Shown one piece after another: positions 37,301-50,412 of a stretch of 64,000 bases of DNA; position 1 is the first letter of the stretch, and each line of letters begins with the position of its first letter. The translations under genes and the position numbers were made by a program. The notes beneath the pieces were generated by a model. That model saw only the letters and a program-made list of their open reading frames with translations. It made no database searches and was not told where the DNA came from. The DNA is from Asterochloris sp. CNOR1 (taxonomy: Eukaryota > Chlorophyta > Trebouxiophyceae > Trebouxiales > Trebouxiaceae): the NCBI GenBank assembly GCA_963969365.1, contig OZ017752.1, positions 2,728,001-2,792,000 on the forward strand, in the 5' to 3' direction.

Positions 37301-38673
37301 AGGAGTGGCTGACGCGCCTGACAATGCTTGCTCTGCTGCCTGTTAGCGTGGCTTACTGTTGTGGACAGCCCAGCTGCCTGCTGACGTTCATGCAGCTGAG
37401 CTGCTTGGCAATTTCTTGCATTGCAACTGACAGGAATGCTTGGCCTGGTGCGGGGATGAGGACACCAGCCTTTGCTTGCTGTCAGCTCGAGCCTGTATCT
37501 GGAAGGCCTGTGCTCAATGAGATGCCGGCTTTCAGTAGGCCTCATGCACATGGCTGACCCTGTAGCATGTGCTGATGCAGTGCTGGATGGCAGAGGACTT
37601 CCCTATGAGCCTCAAGCAGCTGCTGCCCCTCATGGAGGTCGTGGGGGAGGCCAACAAACACCTAGCCAGGATTTCAAAATTCATGGCCAAGTGAGTGGTC
37701 AAGCTGCCTGCCGGGCTCGAGCATTGACTGTCTGGCATGATGTCATGGCGCTTGCTGTACTCCAGATGCTCTTAAGCTGCACTCTGCCAGGCTCAGGCTC
37801 TGACAAGCCGGTATGCTGTCACAGTGCTGCGGGTTCCTGCAAATGACTGCAGCTGCTGTCTCTGCTGCAATCTGCAAGGCTTAAGACTCTGACGGGCTGG
37901 CATGCTGCATACTGCTCCTGATGCTTGGAGAACTGCAGTGGCTGCTGCCTGCTGCGCAGTGCAAGGCTGAAGCCCTCTGACATGCTGCTACCTTGCCTGC
38001 ACTGCCAGAACCTCCATGTGCCAATGTTGTGGTGCAGGTATGGCAACATGGCACTGTTTCCTGTCAAGGTCCAGGTAAGCCAGTGCTGCCGCCATGTGCC
38101 AGAAGGTGGCCTGGTGCTGTCAGTGTCCCCTCCTGGCAATCATTATGGTTGACCTGCACTGGCTGTGTCACCGTGTGCAGCTGGCGGCTTGCTGCAGAAC
38201 TGCACATGCTTTTGGGTTGGCCTGGCGCAGCCCTTTAAGCCTGAGAGCTGGGCCCAGCAGTGAGCACAAATTCTGACCGCTGCAGGTGCCCCTGATCATG
38301 ACTATATATGCTCTGGTGACGTTCAAGCAGTTTCGGCTGCCAAGTCCCGGCGAGGAGTGTGCGCAGCAGAGCTTCTTTGAGCGCCCAGAGGACTACACCT
38401 TCACCTCAGTGGTAGGCACTGCGGGCTGTAAATATGTCATAGACGTTGTTGACCGGCTTGCATGTATCGACGTGTTTTAGGTGAAGGCTTTATCAGTGTT
38501 GCGCTGTGCAAGCGCAAACACCTGCTCACAAAAGGTGCCTGGCCCAGCTGGTTGAGTCCGTGCAGAAGGAGTACATGGGCAAGAGAAAACATAGGCGACA
38601 GGAATCTGACCTGGACAGCGCTCTGCAACAAGAGGGCTATGGAGGAGAAACACTGCCATTTGATGATGCGTAA
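31331..38673 (+). CDS. ANKRD13-like ankyrin / GPCR-chaperone domain protein
   Basis: ANKRD13 proteins bind ubiquitinated membrane cargo and carry ankyrin repeats plus a GPCR-chaperone domain. Thirteen exons agree in phase: 31331-31397, 31497-31599, 31909-32002, 32634-32879, 33295-33366, 34313-34531, 35345-35515, 36443-36598, 37085-37240, 37581-37690, 38038-38068, 38286-38411 and 38548-38673, giving 558 residues. Ankyrin repeats span exons 3-4 (AAFDGNVPLLIRLL, LHVAVLRKQQ, RRWTPLDEAVSL). The chaperone domain follows (INWQLGSAVFGLLLR, GTRLRIDGSW, WKRGHFSLLFDG, WMAEDFPMSLKQLLPLM, PLIMTIYALVTFKQF). The C terminus ends GYGGETLPFDDA, with stop TAA at 38671-38673. One exon (38038-38068) is only 31 nt. 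Introns of exons 4, 6, 7 and 9 hold junction copies. Confidence 0.9.
32378..32530. repeat. Two decayed copies of the 32634 exon start
   Basis: The real junction gcaggtgctgcatgtggcgg at 32630 has copies at 32475 (gcaggtgctgcgtgtggtag) and, weaker, at about 32378. The spacings are about 155 and 97 bp. Confidence 0.8.
33915..34320. repeat. Five-unit array of acceptor plus exon-start copies
   Basis: The junction gcagatctg occurs at about 33920, 34011, 34120 (as gcagctctg), 34228 and at the real exon start (34309). The spacings are 91, 109, 108 and 81 bp. Some copies extend 40 bases into exon-like sequence. Confidence 0.85.
34941..35360. repeat. Four-unit array ending at a real exon start
   Basis: The junction ctgcaggtgcgc or close variants occur at about 34948, 35060, 35240 and the real exon 35345. 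The last two units are 99 bp apart and share flanks (gagtgcatctgcaggtgcgc) as well as about 50 exon-like bases. Confidence 0.9.
36971..37084. repeat. Copy of the 37085 exon start, 103 bp upstream
   Basis: The string ttggcatgcaggct starts at 36971 and at 37074 (real). Similarity runs on into gatgtagccctggcag versus gatgcagccttggcag. Confidence 0.85.
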
Positions 38674-38848
38674 CAGGACACGCCCAGCAGATGATGACCC
38701 TGACGCTCTCAAAATATGAGGGCCCCAAGTGCTATGCCCACCAGTTGCAGTTTTGTGCAGAGCCAGTGCTTTTGTAGACTGCAGCAAGCTAAATATGACG
38801 TCAACACATGAGCTGCACTGTTGCACTGAGCCCTGCCTGTCATGGCCC

Positions 38849-41800
38849 TCATTCATCACCTTCAGTGTCCCATGAATCCCAGTCATGCAGGGGCTGGTCT
38901 GTCTGGGCATGCTGCTTGCTCTGTACCTGTAATTCATGCTGCTCTAGGGGCTGCTGCTGATCAGGGCGAGAAATAACTGTTCCTGCTGCACGCAGGCGTC
39001 TCAGCCTAGGGTTGGGACTGCCTGGTGCGCTGCCACCTCCAGCTCCGCCAGGTGGTGGCCGCGGCACTCTGTTGGGGTTTGGGCTGCTGGGGGGATGCGG
39101 GATCAATGCCTGCCTGAATTGAGTGCTTGCCACCTGAGTAGCGGCCGCTGCCTGCAAAGGCTCACTTGCCACAGACTGACCCTGGGCTCCTGAATGAACA
39201 CCACCTGCTGGCACAGCCTGAGCAGGGGCAGGTCGCTGGCTTGCTCCTGCTTGCTGGCCTGCTGCGTCAGCAGCAGGAGGGGCTACATGTCTCAGCTCCC
39301 CTCCTGCTGCCTCTGCTCGCGTGACAGGCACAGCCAGCGTGGCTTGCACTGAAGCTCCAGGGAGCACATGGGGTCCTGGACGGGCAGCATCGCTGTGGCT
39401 CTCTGGCCGCTCAGCCTGTGCTGGGCTTGGCACCTGCTGCTGCATGCCAGCTGAGTGCTGGGGCCCTGCATCAGCGCCAAAGTCCCTGGCAGTCGGCGTC
39501 TCAGCAGCTCCTCGCTGCTGCTGGGGCTGCTGCCTGCTGACACCCACCCCTCCACCAGCCGCCCCAGGAGCCAGCGCAGCAGCATCATGCTGCTGCTCCA
39601 GCTGCTGCCTGCTGGCGCCGGGCCTCCGGAGTGCTGCTGCTGCAGCATCTTCATGCAGCTGCTGAAGTGGCTGCCTGCCTGCACCTGCAGCCCTGCTTGC
39701 CGCCTCAGGAGCCGCATCAGCTTTCTCGTGCTGCTGGAGCTGCCTGGTGGCGCCTGCTTCCCACACTGCTGCTGCTGCAGCAGCCTCTCCAGCTGCGCTC
39801 TGCTGCTGCTGAGGCAACTGCTTACCAGCACCTGCACCCCTGACTGCCTCTGAAGCAGCCTCATCGGGCAGGCGCTGCTGCTGCTGCTGGGGCGGCTGCT
39901 GGGGTTGCGGCCTGCCACTGTCAGAACCCCTGACTGCTGCTGCAGCAGGCCCCTCATCAGCCTTGCGCTGCTGTTGGGCCTGAGGCTGCTGCCTGCTAGC
40001 GGCCAGGCTGGCAAAGGCTGCAGGGTTGGCCAGCAGGTCTCGCGGGTCAGCTTTGGAGGCAAATGGTGCAACTGGGTGGCTGCCCACACTGCCTCCAGGT
40101 GATGTCTGGAGGCGCATGGTGCTCACACCTGCCAGAGCGGCCCCCTGCAGTAGGACACAGCCACAGGGCGCCTGAGACGCACTGCAACACCGCAAAGACT
40201 TGAGAGCAAGACTGTGCTGTGAGGCTCGCATCTGAGCACCCCCCCAGTGTCCGACTCCTTCTCACAGAACAGCACCAGCAGCTGAGCACTGATGCTCGGA
40301 GCTGCAGGCTGTGGCCTATGTCCCGTCGACCCCGACTCCCAGAGCTCTTGCAGCACTGCAGTGTGCTGTGAAGTGCTGACCTGCGGCTGCCAATCATCCA
40401 GCACTGAGTCGTTGTCCTCTGACTCATCCCCGCTGCTGGCAGCCCTGTAGGGGGGCTCCTCCGCCGCGCTGTTGCCCAGGCGCTGCAGCCAGAGCATGGC
40501 CTTTCCCCTTGAGTCAGCGCATGAGAGTTCGATGCAGACCTCTCTGCTGGAGTGAGGAGTGAAGCAGCTTGCGCAGGCAAGCGTCTGTGCTCGAGTGAGC
40601 AGCACTTCAGTCTGGCTACCGGCAGACATCCGCACTCTGTCGAGCTGCGTGTGTGGCAAGGCAAAGCCACTGACTGACACCTGCCTCGGCTGCTGGCTGG
40701 AGGGGGTGCCTAGGCAAAGCCGCCTTAATCAGCTCAGCGTGCTTGCCCAGGATGCAGACTGCTCAGAGGAGGCTTACTGCCAGGCGGGTCCCCGATCCCA
40801 CTCCTTGCACCCGCCCCTCCCTGCCTGGCCCCTGCTCCGCAGCTGAGGGCCCCAGGCCAAAGCCTCTCCCTTCTCGCACCAGGCCCCCACCCGAGGGCTG
40901 GGAAGAGCCAGCCTCTGCAGTGTGCCGTGGCGTGCTGTTGCCGGAGGCAAGCCCTGGCGCTGCCGACACCTCCACACCATGTCCACCGCATTGCTGCAGC
41001 AGCTGGGCGCCCTGCTGCATGCCTTGGGCGTGTGCAACAGGCCCACCCTGCTGCACGCGCCAGCTGGGGGCATGTGCAGACAGGGGGCTGAATGTGGCTG
41101 AGGCGGCCTCTGCAGAAATGTCTGCCTCCTCACCCAGCTGAGGCTGCAGGTGGTCACTGCCAGCCCCTGCAGGCACATTTGAGAGACCCATCAGGCCAGT
41201 TGGTGGTCCACTCCTGATCAATTGAATATGGGCCAGGTGAAATCAAGGGCTGCTGCAGAACGAGGGCAGAGGGCAGAAACCCCACAGATATGCAACCTGC
41301 TTGGTGCAGGATGGCGACGCTTTGCAGCACATGACCAGGTGTCAGAACATCAGGCTGTACCTGATCACTGGGTTCACACAGGCTCAGAAGAGTGCTGCGG
41401 AGGCTGTGGGAGGTGCCCACGGCAAGCAATTGCAGCAGCAGACTCTGGGCATGCTGAGTAGCCATGGTGCACATCGGCTGCCAGATTGAGACACATGGGG
41501 CTTGCAAAGGTCCAGCAGACTCACCAGCAACAGAGCTGCCATCACCATTACGCTGGCCCACATGCAGCAGTCCCTGCTGCAGTGGAGACTGTGGCCCTGC
41601 AGGACTGGTGGGGGCTGAGGGCTGGTGCAGGTTGAGCACCCCTGCCTGCATGCATGCGGAGGGGTTTTGTCGCATGTTTTGTACCACAGGTATCAGCCTG
41701 CATGTGACGGCACGGTGTGCACTGTCTGTGGCTGCACCAACACATGCATGCTTGGGCAAAGCAGGCTGCAATCGAAAAGGCAAACAAGTTCTAAGGGTTG

Positions 41801-42956
41801 GGAGCTCATCTGCAATAACAGGATGCGAGGAATGTGTGCCAGGCTGCTTGCCTGCTGCTCCCCTGGGTCTCCCCTTGGGGTGGCAAAGGCTTCGATGGGT
41901 GGAATTGTGCGTGTCTTCAGGGCAGACTTCAGCTTGGGACCCTGCATCAGGCGGGGAGCCAAATCAACAAACAGCGTCGTGGCAGTGAGTGATATGTCTG
42001 TGCTGCAGCCCCCAGAGCTGTGTCAGGGGCGGCAAGGCAGTGCTCAGCTGCAAATGAGAGGGGCGGGAAGGTTTGCCCCTCAACACCCATCATGTTTGTC
42101 GCTGAAAGTGGCTTTGATGTCTGGCAGAATCAGCCCTGGGTTTCCCATCTGCCCCCTGCTGCAGTGCCCAACTCGACCTGGGCAGTCCTCACCGACTGAG
42201 ACACCACTGGCGACTGGGACTGCTCTGGCAGGCTGACACCTGCCTCTCCCTTGTAGACTCCCCGCACATCCTTCACCCAGGCAGCAGCCTCATTGCTGCT
42301 GGCCGCCTTGAACTGCAGCGCTGCCTCAGGGAATTGAACCTGCACGACAGGTTGCCAGTGGTCTGGCACTGGCAGCCTGCCGACACGCTTTTGTGGCAAG
42401 TGCATAGCTGCTATTGCACTCATTCCTGCAGACTGCAGCCTACTGCTTCCAGCAACAGTTCAGGACAGGTAGCTGCCATGTCATTGAGGCTCAGCAAGGA
42501 CTTGAGCTGGCAGAGCCCTGCAACATCTGCAAACCTCGGGCATCCTTTTGTGGTCAAGACCAGTGGACAGCCTAGCTGAGGCGGCAATGACATCCTGAGG
42601 GCATGCAGACACAAGCAGTCCACCTGGAAGATGTTGCTGGGTCCAGGCATGGTCCCAATGAGGTCGCTGGTCTTGAAGACTTTGTACCGCCCGCAGAGCA
42701 TGTCCTTCTCGGTCTTTGCATAGGTGAAGGTCTGGCTGGTGAGCTGCACCCAGCGCAGCTCCCACTGTCTGCCCTGCACAGCAACGTCAGCTATCAAGCC
42801 GGTTGCAGTTGCTGGTGGATTGCAGCATATGCTTGTGCAGCTCACCAGCAGCATCTTGCCCACTGCGCCTTTCTTGTGCAACCATCCTGTTCGCACCAGT
42901 CTGGGCTCCTCATCGATGTACATAGTTACTCGAGTGTTGCTGTTTGGTGCGGACAC
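38849..42956 (-). CDS. PH-domain protein with long glutamine/alanine-rich tail
   Basis: Exons 42956-42846, 42773-42624 and 42339-42193 join in phase 0 into an N-terminal PH domain: RTGWLHKKGAVGK, RQWELRWVQLTSQTFTY, FKTSDLIG and LQFKAASSNEAAAWVKDV, where the Trp is the canonical PH helix residue. PH domains bind phosphoinositides or proteins. Downstream are low-complexity exons near 41960-41840, 41640-41500, 41200-40763 and 40680-40340. A last long exon from about 40130 down to the stop at 38849-38851 is full of Gln and Ala runs. It ends HDWDSWDTEGDE, an aromatic-acidic tail. Joining the PH part to the Gln-rich part is inference, since I saw no start or stop separating them. A second gene starting near 40680 (SGFALPHTQLDRVRMSAG) is the alternative. 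Confidence 0.62.
39490..39990. repeat. CTG/CAG-rich imperfect repeat, coding for Gln/Ala runs
   Basis: The plus strand shows many CTG-CTG-CTG blocks. On minus these read as QQQQ and AAAA runs separated by recurring units of the form G-A-G-R/K-Q-x-P/L-Q-Q. At least seven such units occur in one open frame. Confidence 0.8.
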
Positions 42957-43507
42957 AGCATTGGACTGATGTTACATGCAAGGAATGTTGCTACACTTGC
43001 CGGCAGGGCTGGTCAACATCGCCCAGCAGCATTGACCAGAGCCTCGCCATGGGGCTCAAGATCAACAGGGGCCTCACACAAAACGATGAGGCACCTCAGA
43101 ATTGAAACACCTCACAAGCGAGCTTCAAGCTTTTGTTCTGCACTTGCTCATTAACCTTGCGTGTCATTTGAAGGTGTTCAACTGACTTCTCAAATGCTAA
43201 TCCATTCTGCAGCTATTTGCCTGCATTCTTTGAACCTCGCATTGTCTGTAAGGGTCGTTTGCAATCAGGTAATGGACATTAGACATGAAAGACAATAACT
43301 CTTGTGTGTCACACAATTCGTCCCGTGTCTTTTAGGCCCTGGTCAGCTGTCACAAATTGTGATGCATTATGGCTCCCTGATCATGAACCTAATCATGGCA
43401 GTAATGTGTGTGTGACTGTCAATACTGAGTCATTGTGCTTCTGTGGTCCACATATAAGTCCTGGTCATACCCCATCACACAGGAATACAGAAGAGGCGTG
43501 CAGGAGA
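42957..43507. other. Intergenic, comparatively AT-rich
   Basis: This lies between the PH-gene start and the ZIP-gene stop, both on minus. No gene was seen. It should hold the PH-gene promoter and the ZIP 3' UTR. Confidence 0.5.
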
Positions 43508-45904
43508 CTAAACTCCAGCCCAGAGTGTTGCTATCATGAGCACTGCGCCAATGCCGACGCCTTGGGCCAGTCGCAGGTCTTGACGGCACTTCCTGCCTTC
43601 TGGCAACAGCTCTACACAGCAGACTGCCATCTGCAGCCAGACAGGCAGGTGGCTCCTGAAGCGAGGCATGTGCTGCCATTAAAATTGCTGACGGGTGGAA
43701 TAGAGGGGCACTAAGTCTCGGGGCAAGTCTGCATCTCAGTGCTGAACAGGCAGGTGTCTGTGGCTCACCATAATGCCTCCAACAAAGCCCAGCAGCAGGT
43801 GCAGCCTGAGCGGTGTTAGGAAGGGGTAGATGACCAACAGGGCAATGAGGGCGCCAAATGGCTCAGATAGCCCCGATGCTGTGGCAATGCCCAGAGCCTT
43901 CCACCTGCTGCCAGTCGCAGCAAAGACTGGGGCAGCCACGATGATGCCCTCTGGAATGTTGTGCACTGAAAGCAGCAGGATTGGAGTGACTGGGCTGACT
44001 GGGAGAGGCAGCACATGGGCACAGACAGGTGTGACCCCCTGTTCAAGACAGCCACCTGCTATGGCGAGCGCCATGACCGGGCCGACAGTCGTAAAAGAAG
44101 AGAAAGCCACCTGCAGACAGCAAGGCCTGCATGTCTGAATCTGGGCATGAGAAAACGCAAAATGCAGCTATCCAGAGCCACCCCGGCACAGCAATATGAT
44201 GATGCGCTGTGGCTGTACGCTAGCAGAGCCTCTCAAGCAGATGGGCACCACAGCAGCAGAAGCAGCCTGCACCTGCTTAAGAGGGGTGATAATCATAAGA
44301 GGGGTGATAATCATAAAATCCAGCACCCAAGCACCGCGCTTGCTGCACTCACCGCAAAACCCTCGGGCATGTTATGGAGGGTCATGGTCAAGCCCATGAC
44401 TAGACCTAATCGCAGGAGCTCTGCGGAGCGGGCCTGTGTGATCCTGCAGAACACTGTTGCAGCTTGGGGCGCCTGCCTGTGCCACCCTCTCAGCTGCACT
44501 ACTGGCATCAGTGCAGGCCCTCTGCATGCCATTGCTCAAGAAAGAGATGCTGATCCAGCATGTGCTGCCTGATCGGCAGCTTGCAGCAACCACAAATGTG
44601 CATGCCCAAGGCTGGTAGCACATGCTGCTGACCGTGCTTCAGTCTCTGCCTTGGCCAGCGCTGTTGAAAAGCCTTTCTGCTGCTGCTGCTGCTGCAGCTG
44701 CCCGCCGCTGTGCCTTGGTGCCAGGGGCGACTCTGAGCTTGAGGAGCGGGCTGAGGGAGAATCAGCATCGATTGCAGAATCTGCAGGGGTCGGCAAACAG
44801 CTATATACAGTGGCTGGAAGAGCACAGCGCCAATGAGCAGCGTCACTGGCAAATGGAGAACACGGCTGGTCTACACAACGACAGGAGAGCACCCTAAGCA
44901 TCAAAGGCTTGCAGGGATGCAAAGAGGCCCCCTGAGGCAAGCACCTCAACATAAGCTGCTTGCTTGCCACCTGGTAGGTAGGCAGGACATCTTTTAGTGC
45001 AAACTGTGGACAATGTCCACAGGGCAAAGCAACACACCTTTTGCAGCAAGCTGGTGACCCTTGGTGGCTGCAGGCTGGTGCTTTTGGCCAGCCGACCCTG
45101 CAGAGCATGAGTGCTTGCGTCACACATTGTCAGTGGCTCCATGTGGCAAAAAGGAGGCTGCCGGCCAAATAGACAGAAGTGCTCTGGCAGGGAGCTCAAC
45201 AGACAACTGGGGAGGGCACCAGTGCAGCCATGGCAGGCACTTGCCTTCTGAGGTGGCACTCGAGGGTGTGGTGACTACTGCTGCAGGCACCTGCATTTAC
45301 GAGAGACATGGTGTGTGCAGAGCACCTGCACCTGACTGCAGCACCAGGCATGGCAAGCAAGCCCTCAGTGGCAGCATACTACATGTGCAATGAGGTGTGG
45401 GCAGACTAAGCTGTGTGCCAGCTCAGGTTCTGCAGGCACCTGTTCATACTTGTGACCCTCAAAGTCTGGCAAATAGGGCTGCCCATAATAGTACAAAGCC
45501 ACGCCAGCAGCGGTAGCTGCGGTGATGCCAATGACTCCATGTTCGTAGGCATTATGGAGCCACATCTCCAGCACTGACAGGGTCAGCATGACTCCGATTG
45601 CCAGCCCCAGCAGGAACGAGAGGAGGGCAGGGCCTGGGCGTCTGATGATCTGCAGAGGAATATCTTATGACGCTGCTGGAGTGGCTGAGACGAGACGGCA
45701 GATGCAGTAGGCTATTGGCCAAGCAACAGCAGGGGCTGTAGGCCTCTGAAGCCTGCCTGTATCTGGTGTCAGGACAACCACCACCTGCTCAGCATCAGGA
45801 GCTATGTTTGCAGAGGCACTCACCGCAATGCATCCTCCTATTGAGGTGGATAGCCCAGCCAGCGTGGACAACAGGAGAGCATAGCGTTCGCCTGAATCCA
45901 GCAT
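43508..45904 (-). CDS. ZIP-family zinc transporter, ZTP29/GufA-like
   Basis: ZIP proteins move zinc or other divalent metals into the cytosol; the plant homologue ZTP29 is in the ER. Exons are 45904-45824, 45649-45440, 44780-44633, 44443-44353, 44110-44056, 43965-43769 and 43630-43508. Helix 1 has AGLSTSIGG. The two metal-site motifs are present and intact: HNMPEG in 44443-44353 and HNIPEG in 43965-43769. GLSEPFGALIALLV and GFVGGIM follow, then VELLPEG and a last helix ending WAGV; TAG is at 43510-43508. The loop exon 44780-44633 is Ser/Gln-rich and lacks a His cluster. Its phase does not match the 45440 exon end, so one small exon or another donor is missing there. All other joins agree. Confidence 0.87.
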
Positions 45905-46930
45905 GTTCCCCCCGATCACTTTGGGCAGGGCTGGTTCTGACAGGCTGATACCTAGATCAGTAGGGAGGGCTGCCGCTGGTCTGGACCGCGGCGAGTGCTT
46001 CTCCTTGCAGGCTCTCTGGGCAAAGTGCAAGGATGGATACGTATGTCTCTGTGGCTGGCTGTGTGACAATGCCAGAGACAGCATGCACTCACGGGACAAT
46101 GAACATTACTTGGAGCTGAGCACAGGCTGGACGAGCTAGGTCAGATAGATCTTGACGCCGCCAACTTCTGCAGCGATCTGCGGACTCAGAGGGACGGGAG
46201 CCCGGCAGGGGACGCAGGTAACCCTACATGGCACCTGCAGCCGACATGCTGGTGTGTTGAGGTTGCCGTGCCCAAGTGGCCAGCATGGCTCCAGGTTGTG
46301 GATCACCAGCTTTAAAAGAGATCAAGGAGGGCACAGGCAGCAGGAGCCACTGCTGCCAGTCTGTCAGGAATGTGCACGGCTCTCCACTGTCATGCGAACG
46401 TCTTTGCTGGGCTCCCAATAGAGTGACTGCAGAGCAGCAGCTCACATTGCATTGCAGCAGCCCATACTACTGCTGTGCATTTTCTTCAGCCTGCACATCC
46501 ATCTCATTGACATGCCTGTTTGGGATGGTCTGTAAGAGCACAGGCACCCAGCACCTTTTGTCCAGCTTGCCTGCCATTACACTGTGTTCTGCTAACTTGG
46601 CCTGCGGACAGGCCGGCAGGTGCCAGGAGTGCCTGCAGCAATAGCCAGCCCGTGCCCTGCCTTGTGTCACAGTGGGACTGCTTGCTGCAGGTGGCCCCTA
46701 CAGGTGCAGACAGCAGGCAGGCGCCATGAACCCTTCTGGCCGTCAGCAGGTCAGCCTTCGCTGACCCTGCACCTCCATTGGCCTGCAGGCACCATGAGCG
46801 CCCCTCAGACAGAGGGAGGAGTAACAGGCAGCTCAGGCACCACTGCTGGCTGCAGGCGCCCAGTGTTGATCAATGGCAGCCTCACTGATCAATCAGCTGT
46901 ATCGATTTGCTGCCATTGCCTGCAGGCACC
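45905..46930. promoter_or_regulatory. Divergent upstream region, ZIP transporter / RPSA, with start-codon copies
   Basis: About 1 kb with no supported gene. A string cctgcaggcaccatgagcgcc at 46782 copies the real RPSA leader and start at 46919-46937, 137 bp downstream. A weaker third copy lies near 46712-46730. Each copy holds an acceptor-like CTGCAG and an ATG. Transcripts may use alternative first exons here. Confidence 0.5.
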
Positions 46931-49414
<2,484 letters not shown>

Positions 49415-49573
49415 ATTGATGGAGTTAGAGTGATGTCAGCACCACACACGGGCTGCATAGGCTAGCCCCTTTGCTGTGAAGCCCACTTGTGTCATTGTGT
49501 GTTGCCTCTTGTTACGCTGGTAGTGAGGCTGCAGTTGTGTCTCTGAGGTTGCAGCTGATGAGCACCAGAGCAT

Positions 49574-49578
49574 TGTAA
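49574..49578 (+). terminator. TGTAA polyadenylation signal for RPSA
   Basis: TGTAA lies 160 bp after the RPSA stop, the usual chlorophyte poly(A) signal. It is in the 284-bp gap before the convergent prefoldin gene. Confidence 0.55.
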
Positions 49579-49698
49579 CAAAGCCACAGCATTCCAAACA
49601 TGTTACCATATCAACATGAAATGGGCAGGAGGGGTGGATTCAGGCACTTGCAGATGAAACAATGATACACTTGGGATTGCCTAATAGCACCACTTGTG

Positions 49699-50243
49699 CT
49701 ACTGTTGGCTATTCATGACAGCTCTTGGGAGCCCAGGGTTTTGCTGCAACAGCTCCTTGAGCTCATTTTCTGTGCTCTTGTAAGTCTCCTCCATCTTTAA
49801 GTGGCGCTCTTTGAGCAACTTGACATTCTCATTGCGCTCTTGCTGGAGGTCCTTGAGCTCCGACATTAGCTCTGCTTTAGGCGCCAGGAAGTATCTGCAT
49901 GCCAGCAAGGCCCTGAGCGCCTCTGCCACTTCCATGTGATACAATGAACTCATGCGGCAACTCACCCTCTGCCGATCTGCTGATACATCCTGCAGCTCTC
50001 CGGGACACCTTTCAGCTCATCTGCTGTGAGCAACGCCTTCTTGATGGCTGTCTGATGATGCCTGATCTGCACTGCAATCTGCACACAATGCTGGCAGGTC
50101 AGGCTTCACGGGACCCATAGTCTCGCTTGACACTACACAACACAACTCCTTGCGGAGCAGCCAGAGACCTGATCCTTCTCCCGTGTGAGCTGAATGAACT
50201 TCTGCTGGAGCTCTTTGAACGTCTGAGCAGTAGCCTCATCCAT
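49699..50243 (-). CDS. PFDN1: Prefoldin subunit 1
   Basis: A beta-type subunit of the hexameric prefoldin co-chaperone, which passes nascent actin and tubulin to the CCT chaperonin. Exons 50243-50169, 50078-49966 and 49894-49699 agree in phase, giving 127 residues, the usual length. It has two coiled-coil helices (FKELQQKFIQLTREKDQ; KDLQQERNENVKLLKERHLK) around the central hairpin segment SCRMYQQIGRGYFLAPKAEL, which is the PFDN1 signature region. Stop TAG is at 49701-49699. The gene is divergent from the NDUFB2-like gene, 169 bp between start codons. Confidence 0.9.
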
Positions 50244-50412
50244 GGCAGCCCCTCACAGGGTGATGTGCAGCAATTAAGATCGAACTGGCAGCACCAGATT
50301 GCCAGAAGACGAAGTCACAAGAAAGTTGCATTGCAATTCCTGATCGCTCTGGGCAGTCTGCGCAGCATACTGAACGGATTGCACTGCCCAAGAGTTGCTG
50401 ACCAGCTTAGAC
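50244..50412. promoter_or_regulatory. Bidirectional promoter region, PFDN1 / NDUFB2-like
   Basis: 169 bp lie between two divergent start codons. No clear core motif was seen; the role is inferred from layout. Confidence 0.45.

Noticed and set aside
38480-38546. Exon reading KALSVLRCASANTC as the end of the ANKRD13-like gene
   Set aside because: The exon at 38548-38673 joins in phase and gives a charged C terminus with a clean stop. The alternative is unlike the family and overlaps that acceptor.
43200-43480. AT-rich stretch as a mobile element or organelle insertion
   Set aside because: No inverted repeats, target duplication or coding sequence was seen; it is best read as promoter and UTR sequence.
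44690-44700. Poly-Gln run in the ZIP loop as a separate gene
   Set aside because: The frame fits in phase with the following ZIP exon and lies where ZIP proteins have their variable loop.
46793-46795. Upstream ATG as the RPSA start
   Set aside because: The frame after it does not continue into RPSA, while the ATG at 46931 begins MSALSQKE directly before conserved uS2 sequence.
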